From: Prolixibacteraceae bacterium
GTDB taxonomy: Bacteria; Bacteroidota; Bacteroidia; Bacteroidales; Prolixibacteraceae
Assembly: GCA_003450125.1 (NCBI GenBank)
Contig: DMFR01000034.1
Coordinates: 3,489 to 10,450 of the forward strand
DNA: 6,962 nt
Direction: 5' to 3'
The stretch's first letter is position 1. Each line of letters begins with the position of its first letter. The position numbers and the translations under genes were made by a program. This document shows, piece by piece, positions 6,846-6,962 of the stretch. The notes under the pieces are model-generated. The model saw nothing but the letters and a program-made list of their open reading frames with translations, did not search any database and had not been told where the DNA came from.

Positions 6846-6871
6846 AGTGAAAACCTAAAATATATTCAGAT

Positions 6872-6962
6872 ATGAAATCAGGGATATTAATCGCATTGCT
6901 GATCTCGGTGCTTTCTATTTTTTCTGAAGGATTTGCACAAGGTTCAATGGAAACAAAAAAGG
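6872..6962 (+). CDS. Exported protein of unknown function, N terminus only (3' truncated by window)
   Basis: An ATG at 6872 opens a frame of 30 codons that runs off the window. The visible part reads as a Sec signal peptide: MKSG, the hydrophobic core ILIALLISVLSIF, then EGFA before QGSMETKK, with probable cleavage after the alanine (FA/QG). Only 4-5 residues of mature protein are certain, so no family can be named. The upstream sequence is AT-rich and lacks a Shine-Dalgarno sequence, as at the other genes here. A strong inverted repeat ends 26 bp before the start. The gene may be transcribed by read-through from the lipocalin gene or from a promoter overlapping that repeat. Confidence 0.75.
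   Translation, partial: MKSGILIALLISVLSIFSEGFAQGSMETKK

Noticed and set aside
1..6962. A hidden defence system, mobile element, CRISPR array or new multi-gene system
   Set aside because: Every long coding stretch is accounted for by known families, and no direct repeats, transposase, integrase, reverse transcriptase, nuclease or toxin motifs were seen.

Overview
The window looks like ordinary chromosomal DNA of a Bacteroidota bacterium, most likely of the order Bacteroidales. Three things point there: the arginine decarboxylase starts MRKWRIEDS...YNINGWG as in Bacteroides-type SpeA; no Shine-Dalgarno sequences are recognisable in front of the genes; and a perfect TAnnTTTG -7 element, the Bacteroidetes promoter signature, lies just upstream of the lipocalin. 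The assignment rests on remembered family features, not on a search.

Layout. Positions 1-565 (+) hold the last codons of an unidentified gene, then a small exported protein that resembles the Spy/CpxP-like 'sensor of ECF-type sigma factor' proteins of Bacteroidetes. A perfect 17-bp inverted repeat at 576-618 separates it from the convergent speA. Three large minus-strand genes follow: speA (633-2525, arginine to agmatine, polyamine synthesis), an MsbA-type half-size ABC exporter (2784-4604), and purB (4673-6019, adenylosuccinate lyase). purB and the exporter are 68 bp apart in the same direction and may share a transcript. speA is 258 bp further downstream and is probably a separate unit. A 246-bp divergent intergenic region (6020-6265) carries candidate promoters in both directions and a small hairpin. 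It is followed on the plus strand by a Blc-type lipocalin lipoprotein (6266-6802), a perfect 15-bp inverted repeat (6813-6845), and the first 30 codons of another exported protein that runs off the end.

Functionally the window mixes housekeeping metabolism (purine and polyamine synthesis) with envelope functions (putative lipid exporter, outer-membrane lipocalin, Spy-like periplasmic protein). All complete genes appear intact, with their family motifs in place. I see no tRNA, rRNA, CRISPR array, insertion sequence, phage gene or toxin-antitoxin pair, and no evidence of a new multi-gene system. The points worth a second look are non-coding: the two long perfect hairpins, a GC-richer patch upstream of speA, and the promoter elements.
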